This document shows, one piece after another, positions 9,542-18,754 of a stretch of DNA of 64,000 bases. The DNA comes from Aquirufa nivalisilvae. Its GTDB lineage: Bacteria; Bacteroidota; Bacteroidia; Cytophagales; Spirosomataceae. The notes beneath the pieces were generated by a model. That model had not been told where the DNA came from and did no database searches. It saw nothing but the letters and a program-made list of their open reading frames with translations. The translations under genes were made by a program, and so were the position numbers. The stretch is from contig NZ_SEWX01000005.1 in NCBI RefSeq assembly GCF_004307455.1, forward strand, positions 186,001 through 250,000, written 5' to 3'. The number at the start of each line of letters is the position of its first letter. The stretch's first letter is position 1.

Positions 9542-10483
9542 ATGACACTAGATTCCAAACAAGTTTCTTCTTTGATTAAAAAACGAGCCTTTGAAGCAGG
9601 TTTCTCCTTTTGTGGGATATCCAAAGCCGACTTTTTGGAAGAAGAAGCTCCTAGATTGGAAGCTTGGTTAAATCAAGGTCTGCAAGGAGAAATGGCTTAT
9701 ATGGCTAATCATTTTGATAAGCGTTTAGACCCAAGAAAATTAGTGGAAGGTTGTCAAACGGTTGTTTCATTAGTTTTTAACTATTATCCAAGTCCATCTT
9801 TAACTCCCTTAAACCATCATTTTAAGGTATCTAAGTATGCTTTTGGAGAGGATTATCACCGGGTAGTTAAAGATAAGATGCAAGTCTTATGGGATGCAAT
9901 GCAGGAGGATTTAGGAGAAATTTCAGGCAGGATGTTTGTTGATTCGGCTCCAGTATTAGAAAAAGCTTGGGCAAAAAAATCAGGATTAGGATGGATTGGT
10001 AAAAATGGCAACTTAATTATTCCCAAACAGGGGAGTTTCTATTTCATTGCAGAATTGCTCATTGACATACCTGCAGAACCTGATGGACCTATCAAGGATT
10101 TTTGTGGTACATGTACCCGTTGTATTGATGCATGTCCAACAGAAGCGCTAACACCTTATTGGGTGGATGGATCTAAATGCATTTCATATTTCACCATTGA
10201 ATTAAAAGAAGGCATTCCTGCATCGATGAAATCCGATTTTCAGGATTGGATCTTTGGATGTGATATTTGCCAAGATGTCTGTCCATGGAATCGCTTTTCC
10301 ACACCACATCAAGAACCTAGATTAGAAGCGAAATCGGCTTTTTTAGAGATGGAGAGGGGAGATTGGGAGGATTTGTCGGAAGAGGTATTTAAAGAATTAT
10401 TTCATTATTCAGCCATCAAACGTACTAAAATAACAGGCTTACAGAGAAACATTCAGTATATAAACAAAAAAAACGAGTCATGA
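9542..10483 (+). CDS. queG: Epoxyqueuosine reductase QueG
   Basis: QueG is the cobalamin- and [4Fe-4S]-dependent enzyme that reduces epoxyqueuosine to queuosine in tRNA. From the ATG at 9542 the protein has 313 residues. It has the catalytic aspartate region DSAPVLEKAWA (Asp134) and two ferredoxin-like clusters, Cys188/191/194/198 and Cys240/243/247 (CDICQDVCPW). A TTG further upstream stays in frame but overlaps the promoter, so I prefer the ATG. The stop codon lies inside the left arm of a terminator hairpin. The gene is divergent from grpE. Confidence 0.93.
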   Translation: MTLDSKQVSSLIKKRAFEAGFSFCGISKADFLEEEAPRLEAWLNQGLQGEMAYMANHFDKRLDPRKLVEGCQTVVSLVFNYYPSPSLTPLNHHFKVSKYAFGEDYHRVVKDKMQVLWDAMQEDLGEISGRMFVDSAPVLEKAWAKKSGLGWIGKNGNLIIPKQGSFYFIAELLIDIPAEPDGPIKDFCGTCTRCIDACPTEALTPYWVDGSKCISYFTIELKEGIPASMKSDFQDWIFGCDICQDVCPWNRFSTPHQEPRLEAKSAFLEMERGDWEDLSEEVFKELFHYSAIKRTKITGLQRNIQYINKKNES

Positions 10484-10499
10484 ATTTCATGACCCGTTT
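10471..10499. terminator. Terminator hairpin at the queG stop codon
   Basis: AAACGAGTCATGA pairs with TCATGACCCGTTT around a 3-base loop with one A/C mismatch. A-rich sequence precedes it and the plus side is only modestly T-rich. It separates convergent queG and the GntR regulator gene and includes the queG TGA. Confidence 0.65.
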
Positions 10500-10514
10500 C
10501 CACAAAATTAAACC

Positions 10515-11543
10515 CTAAAGTGATAGTCTTACGATCAATTCTAGATCAATTTCTTCCGTAGTCTTATAGCTTTCTCCTATGAGTGCAGCCGCTCTTCGAC
10601 CGATTTTTTCAGGTTGATTGGAAAGTACCGTGATTCCACCTGATAATATTTCTTTATATCCTTGATCATTGTAGGATATGATTCCTATGTCTTGTCCTAG
10701 CTTCCAGTTTTGCTTATCTGCGTATTTGATGGCCTGAATTAAGTCGGAATCATCTAAAGTGAAGTATACTTCGCCTTGGTTTAATTCTTCTCCGTCCAGA
10801 CCATCCAATACTTTAAAATCCATGTTAATGGATTCACAGAAATCTCCACAGCCATTGATAAATTCCGCATCGAAGTATTCTTCTTCAGTTAATACGAGAT
10901 TCAAGCAACGGTATTTTTGAAACAGGTTTGTATGGTTGGTAAACTCTTGAATGATTTGTGATTTAGGATGACAAACAATACTCGCATGAGTATTTTGCAT
11001 ACTTTCAAACTGCTGGTCTAATAAGATCAACCTATCTCCGGCAATCTTTTTTAGGCATTTGATGTTTTCTTCTTCCTCTTCGATCAAATGTGGCATAATG
11101 ACATAATAATGGTAATTGCCTAATTGTTGACCTAAGATCTCTTGAAACTGACGCGTCTTATATTGATAGGTGAAAATATCTACTAAAACGTTTTTGCCAA
11201 CCGCTTCGTTGAAAGAATTGAAAATTGCTTTATTGGTATCAGTAATTTTTCCAACTAAAAACATCACTTTGGTTTTTAGTTTCGAGGAAGAATTTGAAAT
11301 GAAATAACCTTTTCTAAAGATGGAAGTTATTGCTCCCATTTTATGTAATTCCGTATATGCTCTTTCTACGGTATCACGAGATAAATAACATTCTTCTGAA
11401 GCTTCATTAATGGAAGGAAGGCGCTCACCTGGCTTCAATTCTCCCATCTCAATATCTTGTAGAAGTGAATTAATTAATTGCTGGTATTTCGGCAACTTAT
11501 TGTCAAAATTTTTGCCAGAAAACGAAACAAATGATTTATTCAT
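10515..11543 (-). CDS. GntR-family transcriptional regulator with substrate-binding-protein-like effector domain
   Basis: The 342-residue protein has an N-terminal winged helix typical of GntR (about 20-85; GELKPGERLPSINEASEECYLSRDTVERAY). A long C-terminal domain follows that resembles the periplasmic-binding-protein/LacI effector fold, with GQDIGIISYNDQGYKEIL near residues 285-305. In Bacteroidota such regulators often control sugar utilisation genes, but no sugar operon is next to it here. It is divergent from the hybrid sensor kinase, with a 302-bp intergenic region holding a small palindrome at 11663-11678. The ligand is unknown. Confidence 0.85.
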   Translation of the reverse strand: MNKSFVSFSGKNFDNKLPKYQQLINSLLQDIEMGELKPGERLPSINEASEECYLSRDTVERAYTELHKMGAITSIFRKGYFISNSSSKLKTKVMFLVGKITDTNKAIFNSFNEAVGKNVLVDIFTYQYKTRQFQEILGQQLGNYHYYVIMPHLIEEEEENIKCLKKIAGDRLILLDQQFESMQNTHASIVCHPKSQIIQEFTNHTNLFQKYRCLNLVLTEEEYFDAEFINGCGDFCESINMDFKVLDGLDGEELNQGEVYFTLDDSDLIQAIKYADKQNWKLGQDIGIISYNDQGYKEILSGGITVLSNQPEKIGRRAAALIGESYKTTEEIDLELIVRLSL

Positions 11544-11845
11544 AATTTGATTCAGATAAATTTTATAATGGAGAGCTGTTTAGGATAAAAACTAAATTAT
11601 TTTGTCTTTAAACGTGCTCAAAATTAAGTTCGAATGCTTGGATACTTTAGGACAAATCTTTCATATATCAGGATATATCTTGCAGAAATAGCGTTTTGAA
11701 AGATTTTAAAGGGAAAAATTGCCTTTTAATAAGCTTTTTGGGTCAAATTATCTGTTAAGCTTTTATTTCATTAAGGGATAAATCAGCTCAGGATTCAGGA
11801 ATAATTTTCTAATTTTAGTTTTTATTTTTCTGATTTCTTCATCCT
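11544..11845. promoter_or_regulatory. 302-bp divergent intergenic region: GntR regulator / hybrid sensor kinase
   Basis: The region contains no gene. It is AT-rich and holds a TAATTTTG box on the minus strand at 11619-11626 (candidate -7 for the regulator), a TAATTTTAG box at 11810-11818 on the plus strand (candidate -7 for the kinase), and a 7-2-7 inverted repeat at 11663-11678. None is backed by a clear -33 element. Confidence 0.4.
11663..11678. promoter_or_regulatory. Candidate operator palindrome (ATATATC-AG-GATATAT)
   Basis: A perfect 7-base inverted repeat with a 2-base spacer lies between the GntR gene and the kinase gene. Its length and symmetry suit a GntR dimer, but the AT-only character makes chance possible. 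Confidence 0.3.
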
Positions 11846-14800
11846 TTGAAACGACAAATTAGCCTTTTCTTGATTTTGTTTTTCGGAGCCAGTCTACTAC
11901 TCTTGGCTCAGAAAAGTCAACGATATGAGAGGTTGACTACCGCTTCGGGTTTGTCTCAAAGTACCATTTCAAAAATCATTCAAGATAAGAAAGGGTTTCT
12001 GTGGTTTGCCACTTCAGATGGTTTGAACCGGTATGATGGAAATAATTTCGTTGTATTTAGAAGTGATCCATCAGATTCAACAACCTTGAGTAGTAGCGAT
12101 ATTTTCACCATGTGTGAAGATGACGAAGGGAATATGTGGACAGGTACACGTAATGCTGGATTAAATAAAATCGATCTAGCTTCAGGTAAGGTGTATCGTT
12201 TTTCCAAAGGTCCTAATGGGGAAGATTTCTCTTCGATGACTGTTTCCTCTATTTTGAATTTAGGAAATCATCGGGTCATGGTTTCTGCCACGGGCCTAGG
12301 GATTTTAGTCTATGATACGCGCGAGAACAAGTTGATTGCCAAAGAATCAGATGTGAAAAATCCCATGATGGCTGATGTTGTGAGGATTTATCGACATTCT
12401 AAGGGGTCAATATGGTTTGGTACACGGACAGGATTACTTATCTCTCGACTAGGACCCAGATCCTATTTGCCATTTAAGTTGGCCGAGAACAATAACACAC
12501 CGGATTATCGGGTAAGGGTAATTAATGAAGCCTCCAATGGAGACATTTTAGTTGGGACTGAAGGTCGAGGCTTGTTTCGCTTTAATCCTCAAAATCAACA
12601 TTTTACACGTGTCTTTTTTAATTCGCAGAATCCTTTAAGTCGGCAAAACATCGTTACCAGCTTAACCAAAGATGCTTATCAGAATTTATGGATAGGTACA
12701 GACAATGGTGTTTATGTATTGAAAAAAGAAGATTTTTCATCTTATTATCAAATTTCTTCTAATCCAGATCCTGATTTAGGGATTAGCTCTTTTTCCGTTA
12801 CTAGTTTATTTACAGATGCCAATTTAAATACTTGGGTAGGTACTTGGGAAGCAGGTTTAAATATTGCTTTTTATCAGAAACCACGCTTTTCAATTCTAAG
12901 GTATAAACCTAATACCTTACAAGGTTTATTAAGTAACAAAGTAACCGCAATAAGTGCTAGCAAAACGGATCCTAATGGAGTTTGGATTGGACTGAACGTT
13001 GGGCTTTCGTATTTTAATTATAAAACAGGTAAAATAGAGCATATTGTTAATAATGCAGGAGTTAACAAATTAAACCCTGTGGCAGATTTTGATGTGAGTT
13101 TATTACAGTCGGATTCAGAAGGAAATCTATGGATTGGAGTTTGGGGACATGGATTAATAAATTTAACACCACAGAGAAAGCAAGTGGCCTATCCATATCA
13201 ATTGGGTAACCGTGCAGCCAATTTAACTGCCATGAATTTGATGGGAGATAAATTACTTCTAGGCACGGCAGGCTTAGGAGTGATAGAATTTGATATACCT
13301 AGCAAGAAGTATCGAATTCCATATCCAGCTTTAGGAATTAAGAATTTCGGTACAAAGAATATATCGAGTCTATTAGTGTTGGATAATAAGCAAATTTGGA
13401 TTGGGACAACGGGTTTTGGTATTTATATCTACAACATCGCCACCCAACAATTAACCCACATTGATAAAAATGAATCGGCTAATGGTATTCGATATAATAA
13501 TATCACTAAAATATTTCAAGATCGAAATAAGCGAATATGGGTGTTGACCAATGGTGGAGGGCTGCATTTATTTCTTGGTCCGGGCAAGGGATTTAGAAAC
13601 TTTACCGTAGCAGATGGTTTAGCTTCTAATACACTAAGAAGTATGATGGAAGATAAGCAAGGGAATTTGTGGATAAGTACCAATGGGGGTATTTCCAAAA
13701 TGAATTCTAAAACACTCAAATTTGTCAATTTTGATGAATTAGATGGTCTTCAAGGAAAAGAATTTTTAGCTCAAGCATATAGTCAAAATAGCAAAGATTG
13801 GTTGTTCTTTGGTGGAGCCAATGGCCTTAATTTCATCAAGGCGGATAGTTTGAGGATGAAAATGGATATTCCTCCTATTTATTTGACGGGATTGAAAATA
13901 TTTAATAAACCCGTGAAAGTGGGGGATGAAAACTCACCCTTAGATAAGGATATCCTGCAAACCAAACACTTAATTCTTCAACCAGATCAAACAGTATTCA
14001 GTTTAGACTTTGTGGCTTTAGAATATCAAAGACCTAAAAATAACCGCTATGCCTATTATTTAGAAGGATTTGATAAGGAATGGAATGAGGTAGGAACTCA
14101 GCGGACAGCTACTTATACCAATTTAAATCCAGGAGATTATACATTCAAAGTAAAGGCTACGAATTCTGATGGAGTTTGGGGAGAAAAACCTTTTGAATTA
14201 AGCATTACCGTATTACCCCCATGGTATCGAACTTGGTGGGCATATGGCCTTTATACTTTCTTGCTTTTGGGGATGATATTAGGTTTTATGAGGGAAGTAA
14301 GAATCCGCGAGGCCTTTAAAACGGACCTTCGAATGAAGGAAATAGAGAAAGAACGCATTCGTGAATTGGAACAAGTAAAAACTCATTTCTTTACTAATAT
14401 ATCACATGAATTAAGGACACCTTTGACTTTGATTATCAGTCCTTTAGAAAAGTATTTTTTAAATAATACCCAAGCTAATAAAGAGCAGAAGTCCAGAATT
14501 TTATCCATTTATCAAAATGCGCAAAAGCTATTACATCTGATTAATCAATTATTGGATTTGTCGAAAATTGAAGCGGGAAAACAACAACCTGTGATTGCTC
14601 AACATGATTTGATTTTGCAAGTGAATGGAATTCTACAAGGCTTCGAGACTTATGCTGTGCAAAAGCAGATTAAGTTGAAATGGACTGCTCCTTTGGAATC
14701 CTTATTCGTCTATTATGACGCAGACATTATAGAAAAATGTATCAGTAATTTACTGTCAAATGCATTCAAACATACGCCTGAGGATGGAACGATAGCGGTT

Positions 14801-15946
14801 AAAATGGATTTGGTTAAACAATTCAAAGCGGATTCAGAGGAAGTTCAGATGGTGAAAATCCATGTGATGGATACAGGTAAAGGAATAGACTCGACTCATT
14901 TGCCCCATATATTTAATCGCTTTTACCAAGTTCCTGATTCGATTGGTCGTGTTGGCACTGGGGTTGGTTTATCTCTTTGCAAGGAACTCATGGAACTGCA
15001 TTTGGGTAAAATCGATGTTTCGAGCGAACTGGGCAAGGGAAGTGATTTCACTATTGAATTTAAGGTGACGAAAAATGACTATGATTCATCTTGGATACAC
15101 GCTTATCCTGTTTTCTCTAATGAGGAGCCTCTATCAGCGATTAAGAAGACAAATGAGCTAGAAATAGAACAAGAGAAACAAATTTTGATGGTGGTGGATG
15201 ATCATGCAGAAATGCGTCTGTTTATCTCCGATATTTTCAAGAATCGATTCCAAATTATTCAAGCTGAAAGGGGAGAGGAAGCTTTGGAAATGGCATTGAA
15301 GTTTATTCCTGATGTATTAATTACCGACTGGATGATGCCTGGAATGAGTGGCGTGAATCTGTGTAGAGCTTTACGACAAAATCCAAAAACGAATCACATT
15401 CCTTTGTTGATTTTAACTTCTAAAAGTTCTCATGAAAGTCAGATTGAAGGTATGCAAGCTGGGGCAGATGATTTTGTTTCCAAACCTTTTAACGCCGATA
15501 TTTTAGAAATTAGAGTGAATAAGTTGCTAGAGACCAAGGAACGAATGAGGAAAAACTGGCAAATGCAAATGATACAGCAAGGTCTAACAGAAGGGAAACT
15601 TCCTGTCTATGAAGACCCGTTTTTACAAAAAGCTACTCAATTGGTCATTGATCACCTTTCGGAAGCCGAATTTGATGTGGATGATTTGGAAAAAGGATTG
15701 GATATGAGCAAAATGCAATTGTATCGTAAACTAAAGAACTTAACATCGCTAGCAGGTAATGAGTTTATACGTTCCATTCGATTGCAACAAGCCAAATTAT
15801 TATTAGAAAATTCAGAATACAATATATCCGAAATTGCTTATCAAGTGGGATTTAATGATCCAGCTTACTTTACGCGTGCCTTTAAAAAACAATATGGAAA
15901 ATCTCCCAAATCATTCATTCAACAAGTCCAAGATGAAAAATCCTAA
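11846..15946 (+). CDS. Hybrid two-component system protein (propeller sensor, kinase, receiver, AraC DNA-binding domain)
   Basis: The 1366-residue protein joins a whole signalling chain. A signal peptide is followed by two-component-regulator propeller repeats (about 25-690, repeated IWIGT/LWIGT blades), a Y_Y_Y domain (about 710-790), one membrane helix near 797-815, HisKA with SHELRTP (His about 854), HATPase, a receiver with the phospho-Asp in VLITDWMMPG (about 1161), and a C-terminal AraC helix-turn-helix (about 1265-1360). Such HTCS proteins sense oligosaccharides in the periplasm and act directly on DNA. The start must be TTG at 11846: it opens the signal peptide and no in-frame ATG exists for about 90 codons. 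No polysaccharide locus is adjacent, so its target is not evident. Confidence 0.92.
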   Translation: MKRQISLFLILFFGASLLLLAQKSQRYERLTTASGLSQSTISKIIQDKKGFLWFATSDGLNRYDGNNFVVFRSDPSDSTTLSSSDIFTMCEDDEGNMWTGTRNAGLNKIDLASGKVYRFSKGPNGEDFSSMTVSSILNLGNHRVMVSATGLGILVYDTRENKLIAKESDVKNPMMADVVRIYRHSKGSIWFGTRTGLLISRLGPRSYLPFKLAENNNTPDYRVRVINEASNGDILVGTEGRGLFRFNPQNQHFTRVFFNSQNPLSRQNIVTSLTKDAYQNLWIGTDNGVYVLKKEDFSSYYQISSNPDPDLGISSFSVTSLFTDANLNTWVGTWEAGLNIAFYQKPRFSILRYKPNTLQGLLSNKVTAISASKTDPNGVWIGLNVGLSYFNYKTGKIEHIVNNAGVNKLNPVADFDVSLLQSDSEGNLWIGVWGHGLINLTPQRKQVAYPYQLGNRAANLTAMNLMGDKLLLGTAGLGVIEFDIPSKKYRIPYPALGIKNFGTKNISSLLVLDNKQIWIGTTGFGIYIYNIATQQLTHIDKNESANGIRYNNITKIFQDRNKRIWVLTNGGGLHLFLGPGKGFRNFTVADGLASNTLRSMMEDKQGNLWISTNGGISKMNSKTLKFVNFDELDGLQGKEFLAQAYSQNSKDWLFFGGANGLNFIKADSLRMKMDIPPIYLTGLKIFNKPVKVGDENSPLDKDILQTKHLILQPDQTVFSLDFVALEYQRPKNNRYAYYLEGFDKEWNEVGTQRTATYTNLNPGDYTFKVKATNSDGVWGEKPFELSITVLPPWYRTWWAYGLYTFLLLGMILGFMREVRIREAFKTDLRMKEIEKERIRELEQVKTHFFTNISHELRTPLTLIISPLEKYFLNNTQANKEQKSRILSIYQNAQKLLHLINQLLDLSKIEAGKQQPVIAQHDLILQVNGILQGFETYAVQKQIKLKWTAPLESLFVYYDADIIEKCISNLLSNAFKHTPEDGTIAVKMDLVKQFKADSEEVQMVKIHVMDTGKGIDSTHLPHIFNRFYQVPDSIGRVGTGVGLSLCKELMELHLGKIDVSSELGKGSDFTIEFKVTKNDYDSSWIHAYPVFSNEEPLSAIKKTNELEIEQEKQILMVVDDHAEMRLFISDIFKNRFQIIQAERGEEALEMALKFIPDVLITDWMMPGMSGVNLCRALRQNPKTNHIPLLILTSKSSHESQIEGMQAGADDFVSKPFNADILEIRVNKLLETKERMRKNWQMQMIQQGLTEGKLPVYEDPFLQKATQLVIDHLSEAEFDVDDLEKGLDMSKMQLYRKLKNLTSLAGNEFIRSIRLQQAKLLLENSEYNISEIAYQVGFNDPAYFTRAFKKQYGKSPKSFIQQVQDEKS

Positions 15947-16937
15947 GTATTACTTTTTATTCATTATTCCAATCACTCTATTGATTACTTCTTGGGGATT
16001 TTTGGCGCACAAAACTTTACAGCAAGTATCCATTTATTCTCTACCAGAGCCCTTAGGGGCCTATTTTTATGCAAATCAAGATTATTTAGTCAATCAATCC
16101 ATTCGACCAGATGTTCGTCGAAACGAAGATAAATCGGAAGAGGCTAAACATTATTTAGATATGGATGCAGATTTATTTGGAGCTAATTTTAAAACCGATA
16201 TTCCTCATGACTATGCTGCTGCAGTTGCCAAATATGGCCTAGATTCCCTTCGTAAAGAAGGTTTGGTACCCTGGGAAGTAGTTCGAGTTTATGGTCGATT
16301 AGTGAATGCTTTCAAAAAGGAAATGAAAGATTCTGTGTTGTTTTATGCAGCTGATTTAGGTCATTATGTTGCAGATGCTCATGTACCCTTGCACACGACT
16401 AAAAATCACGATGGCCAATTAACAGGGCAGAAAGGATTGCATGTTTTGTGGGAGACCTTAGTGCCTGAAGAACAATTAACGCAATATAATTTAGCTACCT
16501 ATCAAGCTAAACCATTGATGTATATCGCTAAACCTCAAGATTTTATCTTTGAAATTTTATTGGAATCACATGCCATGTTACCAGAACTATTTCAATTGGA
16601 AAAGGATGTCACATTGGCTATTGGTGTTGATAAAAAGCATATGCAAGTAGTTAGAAACGGAAGAACATTAAATTACTACACCAAAGAATTCATTCAAGCC
16701 TATGGCAATAAATTAGGAGCAAAGGTGCAAGATAGAATGTTGGTTTCGGCTCATCGAGTGGCTTCATTTTGGTATTCAGCCTACAGAGATGCAGGTTCTC
16801 CTGCTTGGGTTAAAGCTGACTCCAAAGTAAACCAAGAATTAATGGCAGCATTTCAAGGAGAGAAAAAAGCATGGCTTGCCAATACCTTGATTACAGATAA
16901 ATTATTAATCTCTTTAAAAAACAAAAGGGCAGAGTAG
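15933..16937 (+). CDS. Zinc-dependent phospholipase C / S1-P1 nuclease-like secreted protein
   Basis: The 334-residue protein begins with an N-terminal hydrophobic signal/anchor (about 4-20), then SWGFLAHK with Trp21 and His26 close to the mature N-terminus. Further probable zinc ligands are His73 (KHYLD), His144/Asp148 in GHYVADAHVPLH, and His170/Glu174 in GLHVLWE. This order (tryptophan, H-x3-D, H-x3-E) fits the trinuclear-zinc fold shared by bacterial phospholipase C and S1/P1 nucleases, so the substrate could be a phospholipid or a nucleic acid. The ATG at 15933 overlaps the kinase stop by 14 bp, suggesting translational coupling; an in-frame upstream extension would lie inside the kinase. 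Confidence 0.75.
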   Translation: MKNPKYYFLFIIPITLLITSWGFLAHKTLQQVSIYSLPEPLGAYFYANQDYLVNQSIRPDVRRNEDKSEEAKHYLDMDADLFGANFKTDIPHDYAAAVAKYGLDSLRKEGLVPWEVVRVYGRLVNAFKKEMKDSVLFYAADLGHYVADAHVPLHTTKNHDGQLTGQKGLHVLWETLVPEEQLTQYNLATYQAKPLMYIAKPQDFIFEILLESHAMLPELFQLEKDVTLAIGVDKKHMQVVRNGRTLNYYTKEFIQAYGNKLGAKVQDRMLVSAHRVASFWYSAYRDAGSPAWVKADSKVNQELMAAFQGEKKAWLANTLITDKLLISLKNKRAE

Positions 16938-16938
16938 T

Positions 16939-17469
16939 GTGAAGAAAATATTGATTATTTCAGATACACATTCCTATTTAGATCCAAGATTGGAGCCTCA
17001 TTTACAAGACTGTGATCAAATTTGGCATGCAGGAGATTGGGGATCTGTTCAGTTGGCAGATCAATTAATCGCTTACAAAAAGCCTATTGCTGGAGTTTAT
17101 GGAAATATTGATGATAGAACTATCCGCAATATGTATCCCAAAATCATGCGGTTTCGTTGTGAAGAGGTAAATATAGCCATGACGCATATAGCGGGAGCAC
17201 CTTCCTCTTATAAACCTGATGCTTACGAGGCTTTTTCAAAGGGTATTCCTCAGATTTTTGTTTGTGGTCATTCCCATATTTTACAAGTTAAACGAGATAT
17301 CAAGCGAAATAACATGCTTTTTATAAATCCAGGTGCAGCTGGACAGCATGGATTTCATCCGATTCAGACGGCTATTCAATTGAAAATAGATGGATCCAGG
17401 ATTTATGATGTTGAAATCATTCAAATGGAACGAAATAGAAAAGTGCCCAAAGAAATGCTGGAAGGCTAA
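16939..17469 (+). CDS. YfcE/MJ0936-family metallophosphodiesterase
   Basis: The 176-residue cytoplasmic protein has all the metallophosphoesterase blocks: SDTHSYLD (8-15), HAGDWGS, VYGNIDD, THIAG and CGHSHIL. These coordinate two metal ions. Family members hydrolyse phosphodiesters in vitro; the natural substrate is unclear. The start is GTG, one base after the stop of the preceding gene, so it is cotranscribed with the phospholipase-like gene. A perfect 10-bp hairpin follows at 17496-17520. Confidence 0.88.
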   Translation: MKKILIISDTHSYLDPRLEPHLQDCDQIWHAGDWGSVQLADQLIAYKKPIAGVYGNIDDRTIRNMYPKIMRFRCEEVNIAMTHIAGAPSSYKPDAYEAFSKGIPQIFVCGHSHILQVKRDIKRNNMLFINPGAAGQHGFHPIQTAIQLKIDGSRIYDVEIIQMERNRKVPKEMLEG

Positions 17470-17495
17470 ACTTTAGATTGCGCTAAAGAAAGAAA

Positions 17496-17520
17496 GGTGT
17501 AAACACGGAATGTTTACACC
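17496..17520. terminator. Hairpin after the phosphodiesterase gene
   Basis: GGTGTAAACA and TGTTTACACC form a perfect 10-bp stem around the loop CGGAA. Only a weak T-rich stretch follows, so it is either a modest terminator or a palindromic operator. It lies 26 bases after the stop. Confidence 0.55.
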
Positions 17521-17699
17521 TCATTATATGAACACAGGATTTGGTAATTAAAAGGCGAATTAAATAATATGATTAATTAATAATGTCTTGACCAAAATCA
17601 TAATTAGAAAACTTGTTCTACTTATAACATGACAAAATTCAATAAAATTCGTAAGTGGCAAAAGGTTAATTTATGCCTGATGATGGTAAATCTGTTACC

Positions 17700-18566
17700 T
17701 TAACTGAGTTCGGATCTAAATTCAAGTGGAGTAATTCCTGTTAATTTCTTGAAGTATTTATTGAAATTGGTAGGTTCATCAAAACCAGTTTCAAAACAAA
17801 TTTCCTTGATAGAAAGCGTTGTTGAACTGAGTTTTCTTTTGATTTCAAGAATGACGTAATCATCTAAGAATTCCTTCGCAGTACGATGCGTGAATCTTTT
17901 CGATATTTCATTTAAATGTTTGTACGAGATATTCATTTTCTCAGCATAGTCATTGACATTCCTACTTTCCGAATATTCGCTTTCAATTAAATTTTTAAAT
18001 TTTTCAAAAACTTCAAAGCCTTGCTTAGTGATACCTTCTGTAAATAATAAGTTTCTATTGTTTAGCTTGTACAGAATGATGGAAAATAACGATGAAATAA
18101 TTTGATTCTTGAGCACATAGGGGCTGAACACATTTTCAGAAGCTACTCTTCCCGCATAATCCATCATACATTCATCTAATTGATAAACAGGCTTAAATAT
18201 GTGGTAATTGAATAGTTGAGAAATATGAAAATATGTACTAGGAGTAAAGTAGTTTAATAAATATTCCTTGGTAAAGAATATGAAATAACCATGGTAGTCT
18301 GACTCCGAATTTAATTCATGTATTTGATTCGGCGAGATAATTAAACACTCATTTTCTTTAACCAAAAACTCTTGGAAGTCAACCTTATGTTTAACGGATC
18401 CTTTTGTAATGATGAGAAGTACATAAAAATCTATTCTATGTGGAAAGAATGGGGTATTGGGTTCAAATTTTGACCAATCTCTATGATAAAATTCTTGCAA
18501 ATCAACACATTCAAAACCCTCTGATTTAAGGTCTTCCTTGAAGGATATTTTAGGAATAAATTTCAA
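17700..18566 (-). CDS. AraC-family transcriptional regulator
   Basis: The 288-residue protein has an N-terminal cupin-like sensor half (about 30-110, with FLVKENECLIISPNQIHEL) and a C-terminal pair of helix-turn-helix motifs (about 185-285, ending in the family signature SIKEICFETGFDEPTNFNKY). The start appears to be TTG at 18566, since no in-frame ATG lies nearby upstream and the length is normal for the family. The gene is convergent with the phosphodiesterase operon and followed downstream by an AT-rich spacer. Effector and target are unknown. Confidence 0.87.
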   Translation of the reverse strand: MKFIPKISFKEDLKSEGFECVDLQEFYHRDWSKFEPNTPFFPHRIDFYVLLIITKGSVKHKVDFQEFLVKENECLIISPNQIHELNSESDYHGYFIFFTKEYLLNYFTPSTYFHISQLFNYHIFKPVYQLDECMMDYAGRVASENVFSPYVLKNQIISSLFSIILYKLNNRNLLFTEGITKQGFEVFEKFKNLIESEYSESRNVNDYAEKMNISYKHLNEISKRFTHRTAKEFLDDYVILEIKRKLSSTTLSIKEICFETGFDEPTNFNKYFKKLTGITPLEFRSELS

Positions 18567-18754
18567 ATACTTAATACAATAAAAGGTGAAACATGTAATC
18601 CTAAAATCACCATAGTAGTATGGTAATAATTGAACCTTGATAGGCTCAATGAATAAAGATAAAGAATTCTTTAATTACGAAAAAATTCTCGATAAAAATT
18701 GACTATTGTCATAATAGTAATTTGACAATCAGCCACCTAAATGAATATTGGTAT

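Noticed and set aside
15834-15932. Longer N-terminus for the phospholipase-like protein
   Set aside because: It lies wholly inside the kinase reading frame and would bury the signal peptide that starts at 15933.
18567-18754. Small inverted repeats between the AraC regulator and the acid phosphatase gene (such as ACTATT-N5-AATAGT)
   Set aside because: Short and AT-rich, with no link to a promoter box; chance cannot be excluded.
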